DNA from: Prevotella sp. CAG:1185
GTDB taxonomy: Bacteria; Bacteroidota; Bacteroidia; Bacteroidales; Bacteroidaceae
Assembly: GCA_000436695.1 (NCBI GenBank)
Contig: HF992662.1
Coordinates: 59,508 to 74,034, forward strand
Direction of reading: 5' to 3'
DNA length: 14,527 nt
A program made the translations under genes and the position numbers. This document shows positions 6,544 through 14,172 of the stretch, piece after piece. The notes beneath the pieces are model-generated. The model saw only the letters and a program-made list of their open reading frames with translations, searched no databases and had not been told where the DNA came from. The first letter of the stretch is position 1. Each line of letters starts with the position of its first letter.

Positions 6544-7704
6544 ATGCTCGGAATTTTCAACGACTGCTTTCCGCCGATAATGGACGGGGTATCTGTAACG
6601 GTGCAAAACTATGCGCGGTGGCTCAACCGCAAGTGCAACAACGTGTGCGTGGTAACGCCTTCAGTGCCCGGGACGGTGTACAAAGAGGAGTTTCCCGTTT
6701 ACAATTATTTCTCCTTGCCTATACCCATGCGAAAGCCTTACCGTATGGGATTTCCACGTGTTGACCTGCCTTTCCGCTCGCGTATCGGTAAGATAGGTTT
6801 TTCGCTGGTGCATGCCCATAGTCCGTTTTCATCGGGAAAGCTGGCGCTGAAAATTGCGCGCGAGCAGAATATACCCATCGTTGCCACGTTCCACTCTAAA
6901 TACCGGGCCGACTTTGAGCGCGCAATACACAGCAAGACGATTGTAGACTATATGGTGAAAAATGTGATCGACTTCTATAGTCAGGCCGACGAGGTGTGGA
7001 TTCCGCAGGCATCTGTTGAAGAGACTCTGCGCGAATACGGCTACAAGGGCAGGGTGGAAGTGGTGGACAACGGCAACGACTTTGCCGCCGACACACGCAT
7101 AGACCTGCTCAGAAACGAAGGACGAAGTATGCTCGGAGCGCCACACGGCGAACCGGTGCTGCTCTTTGTCGGGCAGCATATATACGAGAAAAATCCGCAA
7201 CTCATAATCCGTTCGCTCGCCAACATGCGCGACCGCTCATGGCATATGTATTTCATTGGCACGGGATATGCCGCCGACGAACTGCGGCAGATGGTGCAGT
7301 CAAAAGGACTTGACGACAGAATTACGTTCCTCGGACAGATAACCGACCGCGAGAAGCTGAAGCGCTGTTATGCCGCTGCCGACGTGTTTCTCTTCCCTTC
7401 GCTCTACGACAACGCGCCGCTCGTGGTGCGCGAGGCGGCAGCCATGCACACTCCGTCGCTCATGGCGCAAGGCTCAACGGCGGCAAGCGTGATAAAGGAC
7501 AACGTAAACGGATTCTTGTGCAGTGCCGACGAGCAGAGTTTCACGGCGCGTCTGTTGCAGATTCTTGCCGACGAACGCCTTCGCACTGTCGCCGGCGACA
7601 ACGCACGCGCCACGCTGGCACGCCCATGGCAGGACATTGCCGACGAGGTTTACGACCGCTACATGCACCTTATCCGCCGTCGCGGAGGCATACTGACGGC
7701 ATAA
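6544..7704 (+). CDS. Glycosyltransferase family 4 (GT-B fold)
   Basis: The 386-aa protein has the two-domain layout of GT4 retaining glycosyltransferases. The N-terminal acceptor domain opens with FNDCFPPIMDGVSVTVQNYA (5-24) and holds VHAHSPFSSG (89-98). The C-terminal donor domain starts near 203 (EPVLLFVGQ) and carries FPSLYDNAPLVVREAA (284-299), the EX7E-type nucleotide-sugar motif, with the first acid as D289 and the second as E297. The start is fixed because an in-frame TAA lies at 6538-6540. No membrane segment or signal is visible, so it should work at the cytoplasmic face of the inner membrane. The N-terminus most resembles enzymes that glycosylate lipids such as diacylglycerol, but donor and acceptor are unknown. 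It stands alone, so there is no locus context. Confidence 0.9.
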   Translation: MLGIFNDCFPPIMDGVSVTVQNYARWLNRKCNNVCVVTPSVPGTVYKEEFPVYNYFSLPIPMRKPYRMGFPRVDLPFRSRIGKIGFSLVHAHSPFSSGKLALKIAREQNIPIVATFHSKYRADFERAIHSKTIVDYMVKNVIDFYSQADEVWIPQASVEETLREYGYKGRVEVVDNGNDFAADTRIDLLRNEGRSMLGAPHGEPVLLFVGQHIYEKNPQLIIRSLANMRDRSWHMYFIGTGYAADELRQMVQSKGLDDRITFLGQITDREKLKRCYAAADVFLFPSLYDNAPLVVREAAAMHTPSLMAQGSTAASVIKDNVNGFLCSADEQSFTARLLQILADERLRTVAGDNARATLARPWQDIADEVYDRYMHLIRRRGGILTA

Positions 7705-7810
7705 ATACACAGACTTTTCTTCAGCCGTATGCGTCGTGATGACGCCTTAACCGGCGTTTATGATACAGCAAAAATCATTATTTCGATACTATCTATGACA
7801 CACATTTTAG

Positions 7811-7856
7811 GGAGTTGCCGGGCAGGTTATAATGCTGTCGGCAACTCCTTGTTTTT
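7811..7856 (+). terminator. Intrinsic terminator after the glycosyltransferase gene
   Basis: GGAGTTGCCG at 7811-7820 pairs perfectly with CGGCAACTCC at 7839-7848. An inner CAG/CTG may extend the stem past a bulge. TTGTTTTT follows. Confidence 0.88.
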
Positions 7857-7881
7857 CAGACACTTACAAACCGAGTTGCAA

Positions 7882-7969
7882 AAGACCGCCTTTTAGCCCC
7901 TGAAAGATGCCCTTTTAGCGTCTGAAAGGCCACCTTTTGCAGGCTAAAACACGGCCTTTTGGAAAACCG
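7882..7969. repeat. 22-bp tandem repeat array, four units (array 2)
   Basis: Units start at 7882, 7904, 7926 and 7948. The first three follow AAG, five variable bases (ACCGC, ATGCC, GCCAC), CTTTT, then nine bases ending TGA or TAA. The fourth is degenerate (AAC-ACGGC-CTTTT, then an unrelated end). The 20 bases at 7921-7940 are identical to 2796-2815 in array 1. The array lies directly after a terminator and about 185 bases before the next promoter. Confidence 0.9.
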
Positions 7970-8153
7970 TTTGCGCCGCCGAGAAAAATGTTTACATATA
8001 TCATGGCATTTCATCGTACTGCATTTATTGTAAAAAATACATCAACAGACAGTCTTTTAGTATGCCCGCAATGCCGTATAATAAGCATCCTGACGCTCAA
8101 AATGGCTTATAGACGGGCTAAACGTCATGAAAAAATATATTAAAAGGCTTAAC

Positions 8154-8186
8154 TTTTTGCAAAGCCGGATAAAAATCTTATTTTTG
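8154..8186 (+). promoter_or_regulatory. Promoter of the spmAB-flippase unit
   Basis: TTTTTG at 8154-8159, exactly 19 bases, then TATTTTTG at 8179-8186 is a full match to the Bacteroidota consensus. The -7 element ends eight bases before the ATG at 8195, so the leader would be about 0-5 nt. Confidence 0.75.
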
Positions 8187-8194
8187 CAGATTGT

Positions 8195-9427
8195 ATGGTA
8201 CTGAATTATATTTGGATAGCATTTTTTGTGGTGGCCTTCGTCATCGCCCTTTTCAGGCTTGTGGTGATGGGCGACACAGAAGTGTTTCCCGAGATAATGA
8301 ACTCAACGTTCGCCTCGTCGAAAACGGCTTTCGAGATATCTCTCGGCCTGACAGGCGTGCTGTCGCTGTGGCTCGGCATAATGAAGATTGGCGAGCGCGG
8401 CGGTGTGGTCAATGCGCTCGCAAGGGTGCTTAGTCCGGTGTTCACCCGGCTCTTTCCCGACATACCGAAGGGCCATCCCGTTACGGGCAGCATATTCATG
8501 AACATTGCCGCCAACATGCTCGGTCTGGACAACGCCGCCACTCCGCTCGGACTCAAGGCCATGGAACAGATGCAGGAGCTGAACACAAAGAAAGACACAG
8601 CCACAAATCCGATGATTATGTTCCTCGTGCTCAACACGTCGGGACTTACCATTATCCCCGTTTCCATAATGGTTTACCGTGCCCAGCTCGGCGCGGCTCA
8701 GCCTACCGACATATTCATCCCCATACTTCTTGCCACATTCTTCTCAACGCTTACGGGCATCATCGTCACCAGCATTTATCAGCGCATCAACCTTATTAAC
8801 CGCGTTATGCTGCTCACCTTGGGCGGCCTTTGCGTGGCAGTGGCAGCCGTGATGTGGGGCTTCGGCAGGCTCGACAAGGAGCAGATGAACATAGTTAGCA
8901 CGTCGGTGGCAAACATTCTGCTGTTCACTATAATCATAACATTCATCCTTGCGGGAGTGAGAAAGAAGGTGAATGTCTACGACGCGTTCATCGAAGGCGC
9001 CAAGGACGGATTCTCAACGGCAGTAAGAATAATACCTTATCTGGTGGCAATTCTCGTTGGAATCGGCGTTTTTCGTGCTTCGGGAGCCATGGATATGCTC
9101 ATCGGCGGCATAAAATGGGTGGTTGAGGCCTGCGGAGGCAACACCGACTTTGTGGGCGCATTGCCCACGGCACTGATGAAACCGCTGTCGGGCAGCGGTG
9201 CGCGTGGCATGATGGTTGACGCCATGACAACCTACGGCGCCGACTCGTTCGTGGGCCGTCTGAGCTGCATTTTCCAAGGTTCCACCGACACTACGTTCTA
9301 TATCCTTGCCGTATATTTCGGCAGCGTTGGCGTAAGATACACCCGCCACGCCGTGGCCTGCGGTCTGTTGGCCGACCTTGCCGGCGTGATAGCGGCCATA
9401 GCCATATGCTATATGTTCTTCGGATGA
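8195..9427 (+). CDS. Fused SpmA-SpmB (nucleoside-recognition/Gate domain) membrane protein
   Basis: The 410-aa, highly hydrophobic protein joins two halves that in Bacillus are separate spore-maturation genes. The SpmA-like half (about 1-195) carries GDTEVFPEIMNSTF (26-39) and NMLGLDNAATPLGLKAM (107-123). The SpmB-like half (about 255-410) carries DGFSTAVRIIPYLVAILVGI (271-290), MKPLSGSGARGMM (328-340) and GSTDTTFY (362-369). Each half has a Gate-type membrane domain, joined by an extra hydrophobic stretch (about 200-255). In spore formers SpmA/SpmB affect core dehydration. The family is also widespread in non-sporulating bacteria, where the solute moved is unknown. The flippase gene follows after 61 bases with no terminator, so co-transcription is likely. 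The start is supported by the promoter immediately upstream. Confidence 0.9.
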   Translation: MVLNYIWIAFFVVAFVIALFRLVVMGDTEVFPEIMNSTFASSKTAFEISLGLTGVLSLWLGIMKIGERGGVVNALARVLSPVFTRLFPDIPKGHPVTGSIFMNIAANMLGLDNAATPLGLKAMEQMQELNTKKDTATNPMIMFLVLNTSGLTIIPVSIMVYRAQLGAAQPTDIFIPILLATFFSTLTGIIVTSIYQRINLINRVMLLTLGGLCVAVAAVMWGFGRLDKEQMNIVSTSVANILLFTIIITFILAGVRKKVNVYDAFIEGAKDGFSTAVRIIPYLVAILVGIGVFRASGAMDMLIGGIKWVVEACGGNTDFVGALPTALMKPLSGSGARGMMVDAMTTYGADSFVGRLSCIFQGSTDTTFYILAVYFGSVGVRYTRHAVACGLLADLAGVIAAIAICYMFFG

Positions 9428-9488
9428 TGCCTCAGGGCAGTAAGAAGAGCGTTAATATGATGTCAGAAAATATAACTTATTAGATATT

Positions 9489-10988
9489 ATGAGTAATCTT
9501 AAAGGTCTTGCAAAAGACACGGCCATCTACGGACTGAGCAGCATCGTTGGCCGTTTTCTCAACTATCTGCTCGTGCCCCTATACACCGCTAAGCTCTCGG
9601 CAGCAAGCGGCGGCTACGGAGTTATAACCAACGTGTATGCCTATACGGCGCTGCTGCTCGTCATCCTTACCTATGGTATGGAGACAACATTCTTCCGCTT
9701 TGCCAACAAGGAGGGCGAAAATCCGCAGAAAGTATATTCAACCACGCTCATGGCCGTAGGCTTCACCTCGCTTCTGTTCGTAGTGCTGGTGCTGGCGTTC
9801 ATAAGTCCCATTTCATCGGCAATGGGCTATGCCGAGCATCCTTCTTATGTATGGGTTATGGCCATAGCCGTTGCGCTCGACGCTTTTCAGTGCATACCGT
9901 TCGCATATCTGCGCTATAAGAAGCGCCCGGTCAAGTTTGCCGCGTTGAAGCTCTTTAACATCGTGCTTACCATCGCGCTCAACCTGGTGTTCTTCCTGCT
10001 GCTGCCCGCGCTCTACGAAAATGGCGGAAACGGCGGTTTCATCGGCAATATCTACAGTCCTGAGGTTGGCGTAGGCTATGTGTTCTACATCAATCTGTTC
10101 TGCTCAGCCTCGCTAATGTTCCTGCTTGTCAAGGAGCTTACGGGCTTTAAATACACCTTCGACCGCGCCCTTATGCGCCGCATGCTGTCTTACAGCTGGC
10201 CTATACTGGTGCTGGGTATAGCCGGAATACTTAATCAGACAGCCGACAAAATTCTCTTTCCTTATATCTACAAGAACGCCGACGCCCACTCGCAGCTCGG
10301 CATCTACGGCGCAGCCAGCAAGATAGCAATGATTATGGCTATGATAACTCAGGCGTTCCGTTATGCTTACGAGCCGTTTGTGTTCGGCAAGGCTAAGGAC
10401 AAGGACAATCGCGAAACCTACGCCAAGGCAATGAAATATTTTGTTATCTTCACCCTTCTTGCCTTCCTCGTCGTGATAGGATATATGGACATTTTGCGCC
10501 ATCTCATCGGCCGCGACTACTGGAGCGGACTGAAGGTTGTGCCTATTGTGATGGCTGCAGAGATAATGATGGGCGTATATTTCAACCTGTCGTTCTGGTA
10601 TAAGCTTATCGACAAGACCATCTGGGGAGCCTGGTTCTCGGGCGTTGGCTGCCTTGTGCTCATCCTTGTCAACGTGATATTCGTGCCACGCTTCGGCTAT
10701 ATGGCGTGTGCGTGGGGAGGATTTGCAGGCTACGGCACAGCCATGCTGCTCTCTTACTTCGTAGGTCAGAAGCATTACCCCATAGCTTATCCTATCAAGG
10801 AAATCATGCTCTATGTCGGCGTGGCCCTCGTTATGTTCGTTGCCATGCGCATTGTCAATGCCGATCTGCCCATGTGGGCTGCCCTCGGCGTCAACACACT
10901 GCTCATAGTGCTGTTCATGGCGATGATTGTCAAGAGCGACTTTCCGCTGTCGGGTCTGCCCGTCATCGGCAAATACTTCCGCAAGTAA
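9489..10988 (+). CDS. Polysaccharide/lipid flippase-type protein (MOP superfamily)
   Basis: The 499-aa protein has about 12-14 hydrophobic segments spread over its length and belongs to the Wzx/polysaccharide-biosynthesis branch of the MATE/MOP flippases. Typical features are the amphipathic N-terminus before the first helix (LKGLAKDTAIYGLSSIVGRF, 4-23), the FFRF segment (69-72) and the central ILNQTADKILFPYIY stretch. It would move a lipid-linked glycan or similar lipid across the inner membrane. No glycan-assembly genes adjoin it, which argues for a conserved stand-alone role instead of a capsule or O-antigen locus. It probably shares a transcript with the Spm-type gene 61 bases upstream. 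The ATG at 9489 lacks a Shine-Dalgarno sequence, like its neighbours. The exact substrate is unknown. Confidence 0.85.
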   Translation: MSNLKGLAKDTAIYGLSSIVGRFLNYLLVPLYTAKLSAASGGYGVITNVYAYTALLLVILTYGMETTFFRFANKEGENPQKVYSTTLMAVGFTSLLFVVLVLAFISPISSAMGYAEHPSYVWVMAIAVALDAFQCIPFAYLRYKKRPVKFAALKLFNIVLTIALNLVFFLLLPALYENGGNGGFIGNIYSPEVGVGYVFYINLFCSASLMFLLVKELTGFKYTFDRALMRRMLSYSWPILVLGIAGILNQTADKILFPYIYKNADAHSQLGIYGAASKIAMIMAMITQAFRYAYEPFVFGKAKDKDNRETYAKAMKYFVIFTLLAFLVVIGYMDILRHLIGRDYWSGLKVVPIVMAAEIMMGVYFNLSFWYKLIDKTIWGAWFSGVGCLVLILVNVIFVPRFGYMACAWGGFAGYGTAMLLSYFVGQKHYPIAYPIKEIMLYVGVALVMFVAMRIVNADLPMWAALGVNTLLIVLFMAMIVKSDFPLSGLPVIGKYFRK

Positions 10989-11033
10989 CATGCCGCAGGG
11001 CATGCCTTGCGCCGTGTAATGCGGTGCGGCATG
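10989..11033 (+). promoter_or_regulatory. Hairpin with alternative pairings after the flippase gene
   Basis: CATGCCGCA at 10989-10997 pairs perfectly with TGCGGCATG at 11025-11033. The same left arm can instead pair locally: CATGCC at 10989-10994 with GGCATG at 10999-11004, around a GCAG loop. No T-tract follows, so a simple intrinsic terminator is unlikely. It could be a Rho-dependent or attenuating element between the flippase and the peptidase genes, or just a 3'-end stabiliser. Confidence 0.45.
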
Positions 11034-11100
11034 GAAATAGCGATGAAATCGTTAATTATCAATAATAAAGAAGAAATCAATAAACCGGATAAAATATCCT

Positions 11101-11108
11101 TAACTTTT
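11101..11108 (+). promoter_or_regulatory. Weak -7-like element before the S46 peptidase gene
   Basis: TAACTTTT fits TAnnTTTG except for the last base and ends 13 bases before the ATG. No TTTG lies at the expected -33 position. The A-rich bases AAATCAAACACA precede the start. Confidence 0.3.
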
Positions 11109-11121
11109 TAAATCAAACACA

Positions 11122-13242
11122 ATGAAAAAAGCAAAAGCTCTATTACTTTCAGCGCTCATGGCGGCTGCCCCCATGGCTCATGCTGACGAAGGAATGTGGA
11201 CGCTCTACAACCTGCCACAGGCTGTTTACGACCAGATGAAATCTTATGGTTTCAGTCTTCCTTACAACGACATTTATGGCAGTAACGACGCCATCAAGAA
11301 TTCTGTAGTGCTCTTTGGCGGCTTCTGCTCGGGCGTGGTTGTGTCGCCCGACGGCCTTGTATTCACCAACCATCACTGCGGTTTTGAGGCAATACGCAGC
11401 CACTCTACCGTGGAGCACGACTACATGCTCAACGGCTTCTATGCCAAGAGCTATGAAGAAGAGCTTCCTAACGAGAACCTCTTTGTGAGCTTCATGGTTA
11501 AGCAGGAGGACGTAAGTCAGCGTCTTAAGGCTCTCGGAGTGGACGATCTGCCTGCCGACAAGGCTACAGAACTCATCGACTCAGTGGCTGCTGCCATGAC
11601 AGACGAGGCACGCAAGACCGACAAGGGACTCCACGTGGAGATTGATCCTTATTATGAGGGCAACCAGTATTTTGCCACTACATACCGCATGTTCACCGAC
11701 GTGCGCCTTGTGTTCACCGTACCTAAGTCAATGGGTAAGTTCGGTGGCGAGACAGACAACTGGATGTGGCCGCGCCAGACATGCGACTTCAGCGTGTTCC
11801 GTATATATGCCGACCCGAAGACTAACGGTCCGGCAGAATACTCTAAAGACAATGTGCCTTACAAAGCACCGCATTGGGCACAGGTTTCGCTGCAGGGATA
11901 CAAGGACGGCGACTTTGCGATGACCGTAGGTTATCCCGGAAGCACCGAGCGTTATCTCTCGTCTTACGGCATCAAGGAGATGCGCGACGCAGGCAACGCC
12001 ACACGTGTTCAGGTGCGCGGCGTAAAGCAGGAGATAATGAAACGCCACATGGAGGCCGACGAGGCTGTGCGCATCAAGTATGACTCTAAGTTCGCACAGA
12101 GTGCCAACTACTGGAAAAACTCCATGGGAATGAACAAATGTATCGATTCTATCGGTATCATTGCTCAGAAACAGGCTTACGAGAAACTTATCCGTCAGTA
12201 TCAAGACAAGACAGGATACCTGAAGGGTAAGCTCGACTTTGACAAGATGGCAAAGCTCTACGGCGAGCGTTTCGACCGTATGCGTGCCTTCTATTACTGG
12301 TCAGAGACATTCCGCGGAACATGCGAGCTGGCTACACGCGCGCTCAAATACTGCAACGGAATGGAGGCAAAAGGCTCTGAAAAGGATTCAACAAAGATGT
12401 ACAACGAGTTTGAGGACAACAGCGACTCATGGGACGAAGCATTGGACAAAGAGGTGTTCTCAGCTCTGCTCAAGAACTATCGCGAGCACGTGGACAAGAA
12501 GTATCTGCCGTCGTTCTATGCTACAATAGACAAGAAGTTCAAGGGCAACTGCACAGCTTATGTTGACTATCTCTACAAGAAGTCAATACTGATGAAGAAG
12601 GGTGCAAAGATTTACTTCAACAAGAAGAACACCGCTAAGGATCCCGGCATACAGCTCGGACTTTCGCTCGTTAACTATCTGGCAGACCAGCGTGAGGCTC
12701 TCGGAGCGCTCAGTGACTCTATTGAACTGCAGGAGAAATATCTCTGCGCTGCCAAGCTGCGCATGGAGGAGGATATGCCTCACTACAGCGACGCCAACAT
12801 GACAATGCGTCTGAGCTACGGACGTGTAGGCGGATTCACTATGAACGGCTCGCCTTCAGGCTATTACACAACAGCCGAGAGCATGGTTAAGAAGATGGAA
12901 CAGGGCAAGACCTTCACCGACTATTATGCCGAGCCAATCATGTCGGAGCTTCTCTCAGCCAAGGACTTCGGTCAGTATCAGGACAAGACCACAGGCAAGA
13001 TGCAGCTCTGCTTCCTGACTAACAACGACATTACGGGCGGCAACAGCGGTTCGCCAATGTTCAACGGAAAGGGCGAACTCATCGGTCTTGCATTCGACGG
13101 CAACTGGGACAGTCTGTCAAGCGACATCTATTTTGAGAAGAATCTCGCACGCTGCATCGGCGTAGACATCCGCTACGTGCTCTTCATGATGGACAAGTGG
13201 GGACATGCCGACCGTCTGCTCAAGGAAATCAACGCCAAATAA
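11122..13242 (+). CDS. S46 family dipeptidyl-peptidase, DPP7-like
   Basis: The 706-aa secreted serine peptidase has a signal peptide (1-21, cleaved after AHA) and normal family length. S46 enzymes remove dipeptides from the N-terminus of oligopeptides in the periplasm. The triad is visible in trypsin-like order: H85 in TNHHCG (82-87), D222 in CDFSVFRIYAD (221-231), and S642 in GGNSGSPMF (639-647). Specificity is set by the residue 18 after the serine: Arg in DPP11 (Asp/Glu at P1), Gly in DPP7 (hydrophobic/broad). Here it is G660 in AFDGNW, and the Phe two before it is conserved, so a DPP7-type preference is inferred. The helical domain between about 275 and 570 is present. The gene is monocistronic and followed by a very strong terminator. 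Such peptidases feed amino-acid fermentation in asaccharolytic or mixed-diet Bacteroidales. Confidence 0.95.
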   Translation: MKKAKALLLSALMAAAPMAHADEGMWTLYNLPQAVYDQMKSYGFSLPYNDIYGSNDAIKNSVVLFGGFCSGVVVSPDGLVFTNHHCGFEAIRSHSTVEHDYMLNGFYAKSYEEELPNENLFVSFMVKQEDVSQRLKALGVDDLPADKATELIDSVAAAMTDEARKTDKGLHVEIDPYYEGNQYFATTYRMFTDVRLVFTVPKSMGKFGGETDNWMWPRQTCDFSVFRIYADPKTNGPAEYSKDNVPYKAPHWAQVSLQGYKDGDFAMTVGYPGSTERYLSSYGIKEMRDAGNATRVQVRGVKQEIMKRHMEADEAVRIKYDSKFAQSANYWKNSMGMNKCIDSIGIIAQKQAYEKLIRQYQDKTGYLKGKLDFDKMAKLYGERFDRMRAFYYWSETFRGTCELATRALKYCNGMEAKGSEKDSTKMYNEFEDNSDSWDEALDKEVFSALLKNYREHVDKKYLPSFYATIDKKFKGNCTAYVDYLYKKSILMKKGAKIYFNKKNTAKDPGIQLGLSLVNYLADQREALGALSDSIELQEKYLCAAKLRMEEDMPHYSDANMTMRLSYGRVGGFTMNGSPSGYYTTAESMVKKMEQGKTFTDYYAEPIMSELLSAKDFGQYQDKTTGKMQLCFLTNNDITGGNSGSPMFNGKGELIGLAFDGNWDSLSSDIYFEKNLARCIGVDIRYVLFMMDKWGHADRLLKEINAK

Positions 13243-13303
13243 TATTGGCTTTATGCGGTGAATGCCGCTGACTAATCAAGGCTATTATCCGCACGATACG
13301 GTT

Positions 13304-13336
13304 AAAGGCGCGCTACGAAAGTGGCGCGCCTTTTTG
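13304..13336 (+). terminator. Intrinsic terminator of the S46 peptidase gene, GAAA tetraloop
   Basis: AAAGGCGCGC at 13304-13313 pairs perfectly with GCGCGCCTTT at 13324-13333. The pairing extends through T-G, A-T and C-G to a GAAA tetraloop (13317-13320), giving a 13-bp stem, and the 3' arm runs into TTTTTG. Confidence 0.95.
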
Positions 13337-13356
13337 TTTATGGGCGGTGTAATGGA

Positions 13357-13384
13357 GGGGGATGGGAGGTATGGGACTGATGGG
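13357..13384 (+). other. Putative G-quadruplex motif
   Basis: Four G-runs (13357-13361, 13364-13366, 13373-13375, 13382-13384) are separated by loops of 2, 6 and 6 bases, which fits G3+N1-7. Further G-runs flank it (13342-13344 and near 13412). It lies on the + strand, 20 bases past a terminator. Confidence 0.45.
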
Positions 13385-13561
13385 ACTATTAGGAGATGTG
13401 AAGGTAATAATGGGGATTATTGCCCAAAAATGGCCGTTTCATCGGCAGCGGATTGTGCAGCAAGGGCTATTTGATGATACTGAGAAATCTTATTTAAGAA
13501 AATAATTCATGGCTATAATGTTTTTTAGATGTTTTGAGAGAAGAGTTTGAGCGTAACTGAT

Positions 13562-13569
13562 TATTTTTG
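13562..13569 (+). promoter_or_regulatory. Promoter -7 element of the small secreted protein gene
   Basis: TATTTTTG matches TAnnTTTG exactly and ends 20 bases before the ATG at 13590. TTTTG (13532-13536) is 25 bases upstream and GTTTG (13545-13549) 12 bases upstream, neither at the usual 19-base spacing. Confidence 0.55.
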
Positions 13570-13589
13570 CAGAAACAATACTTTAGCTT

Positions 13590-14006
13590 ATGAAAAAACT
13601 TATTTTTGCGCTCTTTATGAGCCTCGTTCCGCTGCTGTTGCCGGCCCAGACCGACTCGACGTTCAACGTTACTCTTCGCAACGACGAATATAAAATATAC
13701 ATAACGATGAACCTCTACGACAAGAACGTGGACGTGCCGGGGCAGGCAGTGCTGGGCAAAGTGGATGGATTCATCGGGTCGAAGCAGAGCTCGGGCAAGT
13801 GGATTATCGTGTCGTCGAAAATCAAGAACAAGCATGAGGCGGAGATAGAAGTCATCAACGACTACGGCAGTGAGGACTTTACAGCCGTGATAAAGCGTAA
13901 CAGCGACGGCACATACTCGTATAACAAGAAAGACGGAAGCACGCTGAAGTTTGCCGTCAGGGGCAAATGGCAGAAGATTCCCGGCAGTCTTAAGTTCGTT
14001 AAATAG
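13590..14006 (+). CDS. Small secreted protein of unknown function
   Basis: The 138-aa protein has a clear signal peptide (MKKLIFALFMSLVPLLLPAQ, cleaved after about residue 20) and no lipobox. The mature part of about 118 residues has no cysteine and alternates hydrophobic and polar residues as in an all-beta domain (YKIYITMNLYD, GKWIIVSSKI, HEAEIEVIND), rich in Lys, Asp, Gly and Ser. I do not recognise the family. The gene has its own promoter element and a strong terminator, so it is probably transcribed alone. Coding is supported by the signal peptide, codon use like its neighbours, and correct placement between regulatory elements. A periplasmic location is most likely. Confidence 0.8.
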   Translation: MKKLIFALFMSLVPLLLPAQTDSTFNVTLRNDEYKIYITMNLYDKNVDVPGQAVLGKVDGFIGSKQSSGKWIIVSSKIKNKHEAEIEVINDYGSEDFTAVIKRNSDGTYSYNKKDGSTLKFAVRGKWQKIPGSLKFVK

Positions 14007-14039
14007 TAGCGCATCCGTTATCAGAAGTGCTGATTCATC

Positions 14040-14080
14040 AACATATATTGCTCCGTGCGGCGGTGCAATATATGTTTTTT
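14040..14080 (+). terminator. Intrinsic terminator after the small secreted protein gene
   Basis: AACATATATTGC (14040-14051) pairs with GCAATATATGTT (14065-14076) over 12 bp, followed by TTTT through 14080. The loop is GC-rich. Confidence 0.88.
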
Positions 14081-14136
14081 ATGTTCAAATGATACTAAAA
14101 GGAAGACGCATACGCCCCCTTGTCAGAATTAATGTT

Positions 14137-14144
14137 TACCTTTG
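14137..14144 (+). promoter_or_regulatory. Promoter -7 element of the BASS-like transporter gene
   Basis: TACCTTTG matches TAnnTTTG and ends 28 bases before the ATG at 14173. A TTG lies upstream, but at 14-base rather than 19-base spacing. Confidence 0.45.
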
Positions 14145-14172
14145 CACCTGTTTTCAATAAAGGTTATTAGTC

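Larger units (their letters stand above)
7705..8194. other. Intergenic region between glycosyltransferase and spmAB
   Basis: This 490-base gap holds a terminator (7811-7856), the second 22-bp repeat array (7882-7969) and a consensus promoter (8154-8186). I see nothing recognisable in 7705-7800. The stretch 7970-8153 is AT-rich. A 68-codon frame runs across it from 7937, but it starts inside the repeats and has no coding character, so I do not call it. Confidence 0.65.
13243..13589. other. Intergenic region between S46 peptidase and small secreted protein
   Basis: This 347-base gap contains the terminator at 13304-13336, a G-rich tract (13342-13415) with a G-quadruplex pattern, and a -7 element at 13562-13569. 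The stretch 13416-13561 shows nothing recognisable. A 70-codon frame at 13262-13474 runs straight through the terminator and is not called. Confidence 0.6.

Noticed and set aside
7937..8143. 68-codon frame after the second repeat array
   Set aside because: It starts inside the repeats, crosses AT-rich sequence, and shows no domain, signal or promoter.
13262..13474. 70-codon frame after the S46 peptidase
   Set aside because: It runs through a strong terminator hairpin and the G-rich tract; its composition is not protein-like.
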